Source: Paenibacillus silviterrae (GTDB taxonomy: Bacteria > Bacillota > Bacilli > Paenibacillales > NBRC-103111). From it: a stretch of DNA of 64,000 nt. Below, one piece after another: positions 52,261-60,632 of this stretch. Numbering within the stretch: position 1 is the stretch's first letter; each line of letters opens with the position of its first letter. Made by a program: the position numbers and the translations under genes. Below the pieces are notes generated by a model that had not been told where the DNA came from, made no database searches, and saw nothing but the letters and a program-made list of their open reading frames with translations. The DNA lies in NCBI RefSeq assembly GCF_030167925.1, contig NZ_JASKUT010000002.1, positions 1,488,001-1,552,000 of the forward strand, given 5' to 3'.

Positions 52261-53142
52261 ATGAACGACAAGAAAATGCAAATACTTAAAGCCGCTGTCC
52301 GTTTGTTCGGGGAACGCGATTATCATACAACCTCCGTTCAGGACATCGTGAGTCTCGTCGGTGTTTCCAAGGGGGCGTTTTATCAGCACTATTCCTCCAA
52401 GGAAGAGCTGCTCATCTCCATTTTTCAGTATTATATGGATTCGATTCGGAACCGCTTGCAGGAGACGGAGGACGACGCTGGATTGTCCGCGAGGGATAAG
52501 CTATTGAAATCCATTGAGCTTCAAATTTCGCTGGTGGTGGAGGACGAGGATTTTCTTTCTCTTCATATGAAGGGAACGGCATTCTTAGTTCAAGGGGTGA
52601 AGGAGCTGCTTGTCGAGCAGTCCGTGTACACGATTCGCTGGGTAGAGAAGCATATCGCCGAGCTGTACGGGTCTGCCATCGAACCGCATGCCTACGATTG
52701 TGCCAACATGCTGAACGGGATGCTGAAGGAATACTTATTCCATTACATCTTGTATCAAGCGCCGCTAAATCCGCCCGAGCTGGCTTCCTATCTTCTGAAC
52801 CGACTTGATGACATCGCAGAAGGGCTAATGCGCGAGCAGCCGAAACCGTTGGTCTCGGCCGGATTCATGTTACACCGAATCTTTGCAGCGGATTGTGCAC
52901 AATCATCGCAGACGCATATTCGTACGGTGAAGGAGTGGTTTTGCTCCTTAGCGCTGCCGCCCGAATCGGCTAGTGCGATTCAACAAGCGTTGGAAGCCGT
53001 CATCGAAGAGACAGGCAAGGAGCTGCCGAACCCGGTTATTATTAGGGGGATGCATTCATATTTGGCTACGCTGACTAGGGAGCTTCCTGGTGCGGCTGCG
53101 AAGCTGGACGCTTTATTTGCTTGTATACAGAAGGAAGCATAA
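52261..53142 (+). CDS. TetR-family repressor of the RND efflux operon
   Basis: 293 residues, longer than the usual 190-220. The N-terminal helix-turn-helix is clear (ILKAAVRLFGERDYHTTSVQDIVSLVGVSKGAFYQHYSSKEELL). The remainder is an all-helical ligand domain with an extra C-terminal section (about residues 200-293). It is divergent from the RND operon, and two matching palindromes lie in the shared intergenic region, so autoregulation plus control of the pump is the likely scheme. The inducer would be a pump substrate. Confidence 0.93.
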   Translation: MNDKKMQILKAAVRLFGERDYHTTSVQDIVSLVGVSKGAFYQHYSSKEELLISIFQYYMDSIRNRLQETEDDAGLSARDKLLKSIELQISLVVEDEDFLSLHMKGTAFLVQGVKELLVEQSVYTIRWVEKHIAELYGSAIEPHAYDCANMLNGMLKEYLFHYILYQAPLNPPELASYLLNRLDDIAEGLMREQPKPLVSAGFMLHRIFAADCAQSSQTHIRTVKEWFCSLALPPESASAIQQALEAVIEETGKELPNPVIIRGMHSYLATLTRELPGAAAKLDALFACIQKEA

Positions 53143-53290
53143 CAACACTTGTAAATTCGTAATATTAATAAAAATATCAAAATTTGCAATGTTATAAACG
53201 TACCATTTTTCATAAGGTTATCAAGTTTGTTAAGTATCATAATCGTAATACAGTTATGAAGGCTGTTAAGATGAGACGGAGTGGATTCCT

Positions 53291-54154
53291 ATGGATTTCG
53301 CCGCACTACATCCTTATGTGCAGTACGCAACTCGATATCCTTTCTCTAAAGGGCAACGAAGTATGGCAAGAATTTGCTACTCTTCCTCCCTCATCTTAAT
53401 CAGCGAGGGCAAAGGGGTTGTGGCTGTACAGGATCGCCGTTACGAAGCGGCACCGGGATCGCTCCTCTACATTCCGGCCGGACAGCAGCATGATTTTATC
53501 GCGGATAAGATGGATCCTATGGTTCATGTCTGCTGTTATTTCGATTGGTCTCAGGTCGATCGGAGAGAGGTTTTCGAGCGTCCCAGCTTCATCTGTTATA
53601 ACGAAGCTCCCGCTATGCCCTCCCTGATCGGTCCGGCTTTTCCATTTGCCATTCCGGAGTATACGATCGTCGACAAGCTTTGGGTTTGGATCGAGTATTT
53701 CGAGAAGTTCTACACGCCCAACGAGTACCCCAATGCCAGAACGTATATGCGAAGTCTGAAGGTGCAGAGCCATTTTCAAAAATTCATTGAGTTCTTTCTT
53801 ACGTATGCGCTAAAAGAAGAGCACATTCCCGACCCGCGCATGAGCAAGCTGTTGGAGCAGCTGGACCAGGATTTGCTTCGCGGGAACGTGCTGCCGCTCG
53901 AGTCCTATTACCGGAAGCTTCGGATCAGCCGCGGGTACTTCTTCGAGCTGTTCAAGCGGGAAACCGGCATGTCGCCGATACAATACATCAACGGGTTTCG
54001 GGTGAACCGTGCGAAAGAGGACCTTCAGTTTTCCAGCCTCAGTATTACGGAAATAGCGGAGAAGCACCGATTTTCCTCCATTCATTATTTTTCCAAGCTG
54101 TTCCGGCAGCATACCGGAAAAACCCCCTCGGAATTCAGAGACGAATCAAAGTAA
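53291..54154 (+). CDS. AraC-family transcriptional regulator with cupin sensor domain
   Basis: 287 residues. The cupin half (GSLLYIPAGQQHDF, HVCCYFDW) and the C-terminal AraC domain (LRISRGYFFELFKRETGMSPIQYINGFRVNRAKEDL, then FSSIHYFSKLFRQHTGKTPSEFR) are laid out as in the AraC protein at 20202. ACGGAGTGG precedes the ATG. No sugar gene sits directly beside it; the target may be elsewhere. Confidence 0.92.
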   Translation: MDFAALHPYVQYATRYPFSKGQRSMARICYSSSLILISEGKGVVAVQDRRYEAAPGSLLYIPAGQQHDFIADKMDPMVHVCCYFDWSQVDRREVFERPSFICYNEAPAMPSLIGPAFPFAIPEYTIVDKLWVWIEYFEKFYTPNEYPNARTYMRSLKVQSHFQKFIEFFLTYALKEEHIPDPRMSKLLEQLDQDLLRGNVLPLESYYRKLRISRGYFFELFKRETGMSPIQYINGFRVNRAKEDLQFSSLSITEIAEKHRFSSIHYFSKLFRQHTGKTPSEFRDESK

Positions 54155-54155
54155 A

Positions 54156-54180
54156 AAACCGTCCGATCCCGGACGGTCCT
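54156..54180 (+). terminator. Weak terminator after the AraC gene
   Basis: ACCGTCCG pairs with CGGACGGT across a 4-base loop, then CCTTGT; there is a poly-A before but only a poor T-run after. Confidence 0.5.
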
Positions 54181-54397
54181 TGTACATCTATTCGTGTTAC
54201 ACATATTAGAACACAAGTCCACCTCACACCCATTCTACCCATGGATGCCTTCGGAGTGCTCGGAAGCTGTTCCAAATGCATTCCAATCAGAAAACTTGAT
54301 TTCTGCAAAAGAAGTCAATTTCATAATGATATTGACTTCAATCGTACAAAATGAGCTTTGGCAGCACAAATCTGCTTGCGACTTCTGCCCATTAAGA

Positions 54398-54691
54398 TGA
54401 TTTCATAACGTTACAAGGAGCATTACCGGCCCGATATTAGCGCCGGACGCCTGTAACGCGATTTTTTCATCTTACGGTGGCAGATGAACGCATATCGGGT
54501 ACAGTAAGGTGATTTCATAACGTTACAGGGAGCATTACCGGGCCGTGTTAAGCGCCAGACGCATTGTAACGCGATTTTTTCATCTTACGGTGGCAGATGA
54601 ACACATTTTGGGTTCAGTAAGGTGATTTCATAACGTTACAGTGGAGCATTACCGGGCCGTGTTAAGCGCCAGACGCCCTGTAACGCGATTT
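54398..54691. repeat. Tandem array of about 113-bp units (copies 1, 2 and left part of 3)
   Basis: Units start at 54398, 54510 and 54623 with TGATTTCATAACGTTACA (spacing 112 and 113). Each unit contains an inverted repeat CGTTACAGGG...CCCTGTAACG and a smaller one CATCT...AGATG. Copy 3 is broken by the insertion sequence. No gene is visible from 54155 to here. Confidence 0.9.
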
Positions 54692-54770
54692 TGCAGCTAG
54701 AATAAAAAGTGGACACATCGTTAAGTGAAGTTAGATAATTAACTTAGCAAAGAACAAAGAGGTGTCCACC

Positions 54771-55088
54771 ATGGGAGATCAACGGCAGCGTTACAATGAA
54801 GAATTTAAAAAGCAGACAGTCAAATACGTACAAGAACAGACCAAGACGGTGCCGGAAATCGCGGCGGAGCTGAACATTCCGGCAGGAACAATCCACAACT
54901 GGATGTCTCAGTACCGTTCATTTGAAAATGAGCCGCTAGCCAACCCGGAAAAGCTTCGTCAAATGAAAGAAGAATTGGCAGCAAAAGAACGCGAAGCCAA
55001 GAAAAAAGATCAGGAGATAGCCGATCTCCAGGAGGAGCTGGCCATTTTAAAAAAGGCTCTGCACATCTTCAGCAAAGAAAAGAACTAA
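54771..55088 (+). CDS. IS3-family transposase OrfA
   Basis: 105 residues. The N-terminal helix-turn-helix (YNEEFKKQTVKYVQEQTKTVPEIAAELNIPAGTIHNWM) binds the IS ends, followed by a leucine-zipper-like helix. The ATG at 54771 has AGAGGTG upstream; the GTG 9 bases earlier is less likely. Its last codons overlap the slippery heptamer. Confidence 0.93.
   Translation: MGDQRQRYNEEFKKQTVKYVQEQTKTVPEIAAELNIPAGTIHNWMSQYRSFENEPLANPEKLRQMKEELAAKEREAKKKDQEIADLQEELAILKKALHIFSKEKN
55049..55055 (+). promoter_or_regulatory. Programmed -1 frameshift site A AAA AAG
   Basis: In the OrfA frame the codons are TTA AAA AAG, the standard X XXY YYZ arrangement. Slipping back one base enters an open frame that runs without a stop through GSAHLQQRKELRFQFIEDHRSEF into OrfB, giving the OrfAB transposase. 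Confidence 0.85.
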
Positions 55089-55126
55089 GGTTCCAGTTCA
55101 TTGAAGATCACCGCTCCGAATTTCGA

Positions 55127-55954
55127 ATGGAGAAGATGTGCAAAGTGCTGCAGGTATCCAGGAGCGGGTTTTACAAGTGGCAAACGGCTTCAGCAAGTGA
55201 GCGAGAGAAACGGAAGACGATGGTGATGGAGCGGATTTCCTACCATTTTCACGACTCTCATGGAAGATATGGCAGCCCCAAGATCACCCGTTTACTATGG
55301 GCTGAACAGTTTAAGATTTCAGAGCGCACAGTCAGTCTCTACATGAAGGAGCTAGGGCTGCGTTCGTGCGTTTCTCGAAAATTTAAGGTACAGACAACCG
55401 ACTCTAACCATGATCTGCCTATCGCTCCAAACATCCTGAATCAGGAATTTGATGTGAAGAAGCCAGAGAAGGTCTGGGTAGCAGACATTACCTACATCCC
55501 TTGCCGAGAGGGCCGATTGTACCTTGCAAGCATCTTAGACTTATGCACGCGTGAGATCGTCGGCTGGCGCCTTTACGATCGAATGACCACAGACTTAGTT
55601 GTAGACACGTTACAAGCCGCCTATGAGGCCAAGAAACCTCGGAAAGGGCTCATCCATCATTCAGACCGCGGTTCACAGTATGCCTCAGATGAATACCGTA
55701 AGAAGTTGAAGGCTTACTCAATGAAAGCCAGCATGAGCCGAAAAGGGAACTGCTATGACAACGCTTGTATCGAGTCATTTCACAGCATATTAAAGAAGGA
55801 GCTTATTTACCGCACCAAGTTTAAAACGAAGCAGCAAGCTTATGAAGCCATCTTTCAATATATTGAGTTTTTCTACAACCGTAAGCGAATCCACAGTGCA
55901 ATCGGCTATGTATCGCCGGTTAAATTTGCTGCGCGTTTTAAGAAGGCTGCTTAA
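55127..55954 (+). CDS. IS3-family transposase OrfB (DDE integrase domain)
   Basis: 275 residues from the first in-frame ATG, though the functional form is probably the OrfAB fusion. The HTH_21-like start (VLQVSRSGFYKW) is followed by the rve domain with the catalytic residues: Asp in WVADITYIP, Asp in HHSDRGSQYAS and Glu in CIESFHSILKKEL. All three are intact. Confidence 0.93.
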   Translation: MEKMCKVLQVSRSGFYKWQTASASEREKRKTMVMERISYHFHDSHGRYGSPKITRLLWAEQFKISERTVSLYMKELGLRSCVSRKFKVQTTDSNHDLPIAPNILNQEFDVKKPEKVWVADITYIPCREGRLYLASILDLCTREIVGWRLYDRMTTDLVVDTLQAAYEAKKPRKGLIHHSDRGSQYASDEYRKKLKAYSMKASMSRKGNCYDNACIESFHSILKKELIYRTKFKTKQQAYEAIFQYIEFFYNRKRIHSAIGYVSPVKFAARFKKAA

Positions 55955-55996
55955 GGGTTCACTTAACGGAGTGTCTACTTTCTTGACAGAGGTCCA

Positions 55997-56104
55997 TTTT
56001 TCATTTTACGCTGGCAGATTGAACACATTTTGGGTACAGTAAGGTGATTTCATAACGTTACAGGGAGCATTACCGGGCCGTGTTAAGCGCCAGCCCTGTA
56101 ACGC
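55997..56104. repeat. Tandem array continued: right part of copy 3 and partial copy 4
   Basis: After the element the unit resumes in phase with TTTTTCATTTTACG, completing copy 3 at 56044. Copy 4 starts at 56045 and stops after its CCCTGTAACG arm near 56104. From here to 56339 there is no gene apart from a 25-base repeat. Confidence 0.88.
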
Positions 56105-56295
56105 CATCTATCTGCCACAGGTAACCAATTTCGAGCTGTACAATTAGTTCGAGATCGACAAAGGCCCGTTTTTTTGCGCCTTCGTGTTGCCCATGCCATT
56201 TGGTAACCTTAACTTCGAGAATGTGGGGAGGTACTCCTTTTTTGTATGCCGAAAAACCTTATTCCACAAGGGCTTTCTAATTATGAAATTGACTT

Positions 56296-56320
56296 CTATA
56301 GCAGCATTGCATCCCTTGCC
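56296..56320 (+). repeat. 25-base dispersed repeat, copy 2
   Basis: Identical to 35309-35333. It lies 20 bases beyond the 3' end of the PhyH-HEAT gene. Confidence 0.8.
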
Positions 56321-56339
56321 TGGCATGTACGCTTACCTG

Positions 56340-57800
56340 TCAAAAGGTACTCGCTTTACTTGTATCGGAGCACCACCGCGAGGTACGACTGTAACGAACC
56401 AGAACGTCTATGGCCTCTTCCGTACGCAAATGACTGAGTGCCTCGGCCGCGTAAGCCCGAACATACCTGTCCCCGCTGGAAAGGGTCTGTTCAAGAGCCT
56501 GGACTACCTGCTTCGGATCGCCGTCCTTGCCGGTACGCAGCAAGGATAGCGCTGCTGTATAGCCGATTTTATTCTTGATATAGCTCTGTTGGCTCACGTA
56601 CATCGAACCCGCTTGCGGCGCGTCGTCCGTTTCCTCTTGAAGCGAATTCAGCAGCGCTTCGGTTAACGCCGGCACAACCTGCTCAACCGGTTCCCGGATC
56701 ATTCCTAAGGCTTCGACGGCGTTGCGGCGAACCCAGCTGCTCTCATCCTGCTGCCGCTCAATCAGCTGCTGCACTGACGAGGAGGCGCCTGGCCCCATCA
56801 TGCCGAGCACAAACGCCGCAAGTCCCCGCCTTCTTTCATCCTGATGCGCAAGCAGCTCCTGAAGGGCCGGTACGGCTTCCGATCCGGCAGCTTGCAGTCC
56901 ATAGGCGGCACGCTCCGCCGTCAGATGGGTCCCAGCCGATAAAAGAGCGGCAAGCTCCGCGATTCCTTCCTTTCCCATACGCCCTAGCGTATAGCTTGCA
57001 TTCAAGGCGTCGGTTTCGGATGCGTCACTTACCAACTTGCCAAGCACTTGCGGACTTTGAACCGGTTGTTCCTTCTTCGCGGATTCCGGCACCGCCGCAC
57101 GAAGCCACTCCCATACGTCCTGCCACAAATTCGGGTGTTGGGCCGGGAGTCCATCGGGCACGGGAAACTCAGGACTTTGGTGGTTCCAGCTTGCATATTC
57201 CGGCGCCCGCAGACGGGTGAACTGGAACTTTAACATATAGCGGTCTAGTTGGGAAACATTGAGCGAGGCCTTATGCCACAGGTCAAAATGCACCAAGACC
57301 ATCGTCCCCGCCTTGCCGGTCGGGAGCAGCGTTTCTCCCTTGTCCCCCAGAAACTTCTCGTAGTATTGCGTCCCCGGCATGATTGCCGTCGGTCCCATCT
57401 CCTCCGTAATGTCCTGAGTATAGTAGAATATCATCGCCCACCACGGCCGATGGCTTCGCATAGAGGACCAGTACCCGTCCTTGTGCCATTGTCCGCCTCC
57501 CGGCGTTTGGCTCCCCGGGCGGTTGTAATGACAATGCCTATGGGGGTGCATGTAGTAGTCCGGGCCAAGAACGCTGGTAAGAGCCCCTTTCACGGTAGGC
57601 GTGTCGAAGAACTGCTGAATCTCCGGCACTCGCGGAAGGATGTTATTGCCCGGGTTTCCTTCTTCATGGAGGACGTAATAAATCTTATCCATGACTCGCC
57701 GGTGCAGCTGCTCCGGCAAATCGTTGGTGAGCACAAGATACCCTTTGGTGATAAAATGAATCATTTGTTCATCCGTCAACAAATACTTGGTGTCCAACAT
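56340..57800 (-). CDS. PhyH-family dioxygenase fused to HEAT repeats
   Basis: 486 residues. Residues 1-240 form a PhyH domain with the Fe(II) ligands in WHKDGYW (His, Asp) and the distal His in HFDLWHKAS; an Arg (DRYMLKFQF) would bind 2-oxoglutarate. Residues 250-465 are helical pairs of the HEAT/PBS type (NASYTLGRMGKEGIAELAALL, RAAYGLQAAGSEAVPALQELL, RGLAAFVLGMMGPGA, RRNAVEALGMI, RAYAAEALSHLRTEEAIDVLV). The stop is normal, so it is not a truncation by the nearby repeats. GGGGTGG precedes the ATG. The HEAT part may recruit a protein partner; the substrate is unknown. Confidence 0.88.
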   Translation of the reverse strand: MLDTKYLLTDEQMIHFITKGYLVLTNDLPEQLHRRVMDKIYYVLHEEGNPGNNILPRVPEIQQFFDTPTVKGALTSVLGPDYYMHPHRHCHYNRPGSQTPGGGQWHKDGYWSSMRSHRPWWAMIFYYTQDITEEMGPTAIMPGTQYYEKFLGDKGETLLPTGKAGTMVLVHFDLWHKASLNVSQLDRYMLKFQFTRLRAPEYASWNHQSPEFPVPDGLPAQHPNLWQDVWEWLRAAVPESAKKEQPVQSPQVLGKLVSDASETDALNASYTLGRMGKEGIAELAALLSAGTHLTAERAAYGLQAAGSEAVPALQELLAHQDERRRGLAAFVLGMMGPGASSSVQQLIERQQDESSWVRRNAVEALGMIREPVEQVVPALTEALLNSLQEETDDAPQAGSMYVSQQSYIKNKIGYTAALSLLRTGKDGDPKQVVQALEQTLSSGDRYVRAYAAEALSHLRTEEAIDVLVRYSRTSRWCSDTSKASTF

Positions 57801-57936
57801 GCACTACCACCCCTTGTATTCGGTGTTTACATGCTTATTGTACCTGGAATGAATCCCCCTGTATTTGGAAAATTGAAAATGATTTGTACGATAGTCAACT
57901 AATTTGCAGTAAATTCACCCTGACAGTACACACACG

Positions 57937-59115
57937 TTATGGGATCGAATACGCTCCCTGCTTTCCCTGCCCCTTCTTTGAGGCAAAGCTGATGATGGCG
58001 AAGGTCAGGCTAAACGCTATGATGAAACATGACAATATCGGATTGTAGAAGGTCGTAGAACTGGAGCTAATCATCACTCCGCCGGCCCCTGCTCCGGCAG
58101 CTAAGCCTAAATGAACCATGGATGTATTAAGGCTTAGCACGAGGCTTGCCGATTGAGGTGCCTGCTGAATAAAATAGGTTTGGATGGCCGGCCCCGTCAA
58201 GAACATGGAGGCTACGATTAGTGTGACAAGTGTCAAAGCGCCCCACAGGGAGGCAGCGGCAAGAGGCAGCAGGGCAAGCGCCCCCATATGAATGATGATG
58301 CTGAGCATTACGATTCGAGAGGCCCCCCACCGATCGACGCCGTAACCGCCGAGACGCGAGAAGATGGCTCCAAAAATGCCGATCACCAGCAGAATCAAGC
58401 TAATGCGAGAAGAATCCACGTGCAAAATGTCGGTTAAATAAGGGGTCAAGTAAGTAAATAAGACGGAATTCCCCGATTCGCGAAAAAGTGTAATCATGAG
58501 TCCCGTCACAATGACCGAGCTTCCCAGAACCTTGAATTGCTCTCTAAACGGAACCGGCGAATCTCCTTCCAGTCTTGGAAAAAAACGAATCACGAAGAAG
58601 GCTATGATCGCGCTGAGGAAAGCTAACGATAAGAAAATGGCCTGCCAATGAAACCAGCCGGACATCATAATGCCAAGCGGCACGCCTAGGATCATCGCGC
58701 TGCTAAATCCGAGAACAATGGTACCGATGGCGCTTCCCAGCTTCTCAGGAGCAACGAGTTTAGCAATCGCCCCTAAAGCTACTACAAGATAAACACCCGC
58801 ACTGACCCCCAAAATCATTCGAGAGACCATCATCTGAAGGATGGTCGTGCTGGCGGCGGAAGTTAAGCAGCCGAAGATAAAGACCAATAATGCGCCGACC
58901 AGCACTTTTCTTCGATCCATCCGTGAAGTAATCGTTACTACGACGGGCGTCCCAATGGCAAAAGCGATGGAATACGCTGAAATCAGCTGTCCGGCCAAAG
59001 CGATCGACGTGTGTAATTCTTCGGCCAGAATGTGAAGAATGCCGGAGACAACTAATTCGGAGGTTCCTGTAAGAAATACCCCCAGGGTGAGAATATAAAT
59101 CATTCCTTTAACCAT
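57937..59115 (-). CDS. MFS transporter (YdhP/AraJ-type drug or sugar exporter)
   Basis: 392 residues, 12 predicted helices. It has the MFS pattern ELVVSGILHILAEELHTSIALAGQLISAYSIAFAIGTPVV at the start and the loop motif SRMDRRKVLV between helices 2 and 3. Proteins of this group export sugars, purine derivatives or drugs. The start at 59115 has AAGGAAGG upstream; an ATG eight codons earlier lacks one. It is divergent from a HxlR-type regulator gene. Confidence 0.9.
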   Translation of the reverse strand: MVKGMIYILTLGVFLTGTSELVVSGILHILAEELHTSIALAGQLISAYSIAFAIGTPVVVTITSRMDRRKVLVGALLVFIFGCLTSAASTTILQMMVSRMILGVSAGVYLVVALGAIAKLVAPEKLGSAIGTIVLGFSSAMILGVPLGIMMSGWFHWQAIFLSLAFLSAIIAFFVIRFFPRLEGDSPVPFREQFKVLGSSVIVTGLMITLFRESGNSVLFTYLTPYLTDILHVDSSRISLILLVIGIFGAIFSRLGGYGVDRWGASRIVMLSIIIHMGALALLPLAAASLWGALTLVTLIVASMFLTGPAIQTYFIQQAPQSASLVLSLNTSMVHLGLAAGAGAGGVMISSSSTTFYNPILSCFIIAFSLTFAIISFASKKGQGKQGAYSIP

Positions 59116-59199
59116 CGTGTTATCCTTCCTTTCATTCACTTTAAATGTTCTTTAGAGTGAATTATAATTAGCTTATTAATTTTATGTAAGAAGGCAAAT

Positions 59200-59220
59200 T
59201 ATTTGGACATAATCCAAATA
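59200..59220. promoter_or_regulatory. Candidate HxlR operator
   Basis: TATTTGGA-CATAA-TCCAAATA, a perfect 8-base inverted repeat with a 5-base spacer between the MFS and hxlR-type genes, 38 bases before the regulator start. Confidence 0.65.
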
Positions 59221-59258
59221 TTATGACCTACTAACTTTTAATAAGCTGGAGGGCGACG

Positions 59259-59585
59259 ATGAACCAACCTCAGGAAGAAGGGCAAACTAGTGCCACCATC
59301 TGCTCTGTGCTACAAATTTTAGGGGCCAAATGGGCGTTCCTCATCATTGCAGAGCTTTCTAAAGGACCAAAACGTTTCAATCAGCTGCACAGGGACGTTG
59401 CCATTGTCAAACGTCAATCCTTGACCGATGCGCTGCGTCATTTGGAGCAGAGCGGCATTGTGGAACGTAAGGTGTATCCTACCGTACCTGTGTCTGTGGA
59501 ATATTCTTTGACCGAGAAGGGGATTGACTTTCAGTCGTCTTTGAAGGAAATGGAGAAATGGGCCTTGCGATGGGGGAATAAGTAA
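59259..59585 (+). CDS. HxlR-family transcriptional regulator
   Basis: 108 residues. Winged helix of the HxlR/MarR-like class: CSVLQILGAKWAFLIIAELSKGPKRFNQLHRDVAIVKRQSLTDALRHLEQSGIVERKVYPTVPVSVEYSLTEKG. The near-N-terminal Cys15, in the position of the Cys used by redox- or aldehyde-sensing relatives, is present. It is divergent from the MFS gene and probably represses it. Confidence 0.93.
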   Translation: MNQPQEEGQTSATICSVLQILGAKWAFLIIAELSKGPKRFNQLHRDVAIVKRQSLTDALRHLEQSGIVERKVYPTVPVSVEYSLTEKGIDFQSSLKEMEKWALRWGNK

Positions 59586-59652
59586 TGTTGAAAATGGGGC
59601 CCGAGGGGCGGATGTTTCAGCAAACCGGACACTATGCATAATGAATGTTGCA

Positions 59653-59688
59653 CGGATATTCGGAAAGCTTGCTCTTCCCGAATATCCG
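59653..59688. other. Stem-loop beyond the polysaccharide deacetylase gene
   Basis: CGGATATTCGG pairs perfectly with CCGAATATCCG over a 14-base loop. It lies between the convergent hxlR-type and deacetylase genes; no T-run follows on either strand, so termination is uncertain. Confidence 0.6.
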
Positions 59689-59713
59689 CAACCGTTGGGG
59701 AATTCTCAGATAG

Positions 59714-60511
59714 CTACAGCCGAACGACCTGCCCGGCCGGTATCTCCACAGAATCGCCCTCCGCGCTGACCCAAACCGAACTCGCCGACGGGTTATGGAT
59801 GAGCCGCCCGTCAACAGAAAAGCGAAGACGCCCGATCGCTTGCGCGTACTCGACGATTTGCGCGTTCGTGGCATACCATATATCGTCGCGGGAACCGACC
59901 CGCTCTCCAAAGCGATCGATCAGATCCCAGTTGCCGTCGTTCTCGAATTCGTAGCTATGGCCCCAGACGTAGAGCAGCGCCATCTTCGAGTGGCGAGGCT
60001 GGTGGGCAACGAACACGTCGGCAAGCTCCACCATTTGCTTGTGATGGCAGGTAGGATGCCAGCGCAGCCAATCTGAAGGCATATCAAACTTGCCGTGGCT
60101 TGCTGTCGTTCTCGCATATTCAATCCCGAGCGCCGGCAGAAGCAGGGCGACGCGATCGTTATAAGTGCCGAACGGATAGCTCATCCCCCGCACCGGATAC
60201 CCGGTCAGCGCCTCCAAGGCTTTGCGGTCCTCAGTGATTTCCCGTACGATCTGATCGGGCGGAGACTGCTCCAGGAACGGATGATCGACGGTGTGTGCCG
60301 AAACCTCGTGCCCCGCGTATAACGAAGCGATCTCTTCCTTGGTTATGTACCCTTCCTTGCCCAAAAAGCCGGAGTTCAGGTGAAACGTTCCCTTCAAGCC
60401 GTACTCATTCAACTTGCTAACGAACCGGCGGTCATGGTCGCGCCCGTCGTCGAAGCTGAGGGTCAACGCCTTCGTTTTGCCTCCCGGATAACGGTCATAC
60501 CGAATTCTCAT
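59714..60511 (-). CDS. Polysaccharide deacetylase (NodB/CE4-type)
   Basis: 265 residues, no signal peptide. CE4 motifs: SFDDGRDHD (motif 1 with the catalytic and metal Asp), HTVDHPF (motif 2 with the metal His pair) and MSYPFGTYND (motif 3). A C-terminal beta extension follows. It deacetylates a sugar-based substrate; which one is open. GGAGGAGAGG precedes the ATG at 60511. It lies 121 bases after asbF on the same strand; it is not a known part of the petrobactin pathway. Confidence 0.9.
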   Translation of the reverse strand: MRIRYDRYPGGKTKALTLSFDDGRDHDRRFVSKLNEYGLKGTFHLNSGFLGKEGYITKEEIASLYAGHEVSAHTVDHPFLEQSPPDQIVREITEDRKALEALTGYPVRGMSYPFGTYNDRVALLLPALGIEYARTTASHGKFDMPSDWLRWHPTCHHKQMVELADVFVAHQPRHSKMALLYVWGHSYEFENDGNWDLIDRFGERVGSRDDIWYATNAQIVEYAQAIGRLRFSVDGRLIHNPSASSVWVSAEGDSVEIPAGQVVRL

Positions 60512-60632
60512 TTCCTCTCCTCCAATCGTACATTTACCCATTAGTTACAAGCTGCCTTTAGTTTACTTCATTTTCCACATCTTGGAAAGCTGGAATATCA
60601 GGCGATTTCCAACCGGATTACGTTCATTCACC

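Larger units (their letters stand above)
54692..55996 (+). mobile_element. IS3-family insertion sequence (IS150-like), about 1.3 kb, apparently intact
   Basis: The element starts TGCAGC and ends GGTCCA, matching the TG...CA termini of IS3 elements. Inner inverted ends align well: GTGGACACATCGTTAAGTGAA on the left (within 54709-54730) against the reverse of 55959-55978 on the right, with three mismatches. It encodes orfA and orfB in a -1 relation with a slippery site. Flanking T-runs (3 T left, 5 T right, against 6 T in intact units) fit a 2-3 bp target duplication. Confidence 0.88.

Noticed and set aside
54398..56104. CRISPR array
   Set aside because: Units are about 113 bp and similar along their whole length, with no constant-repeat/variable-spacer alternation and no cas genes.
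56340..56400. Truncation of the PhyH-HEAT gene by the nearby repeat and IS region
   Set aside because: The frame ends at its own stop after a plausible C-terminus and the array ends about 230 bases away.
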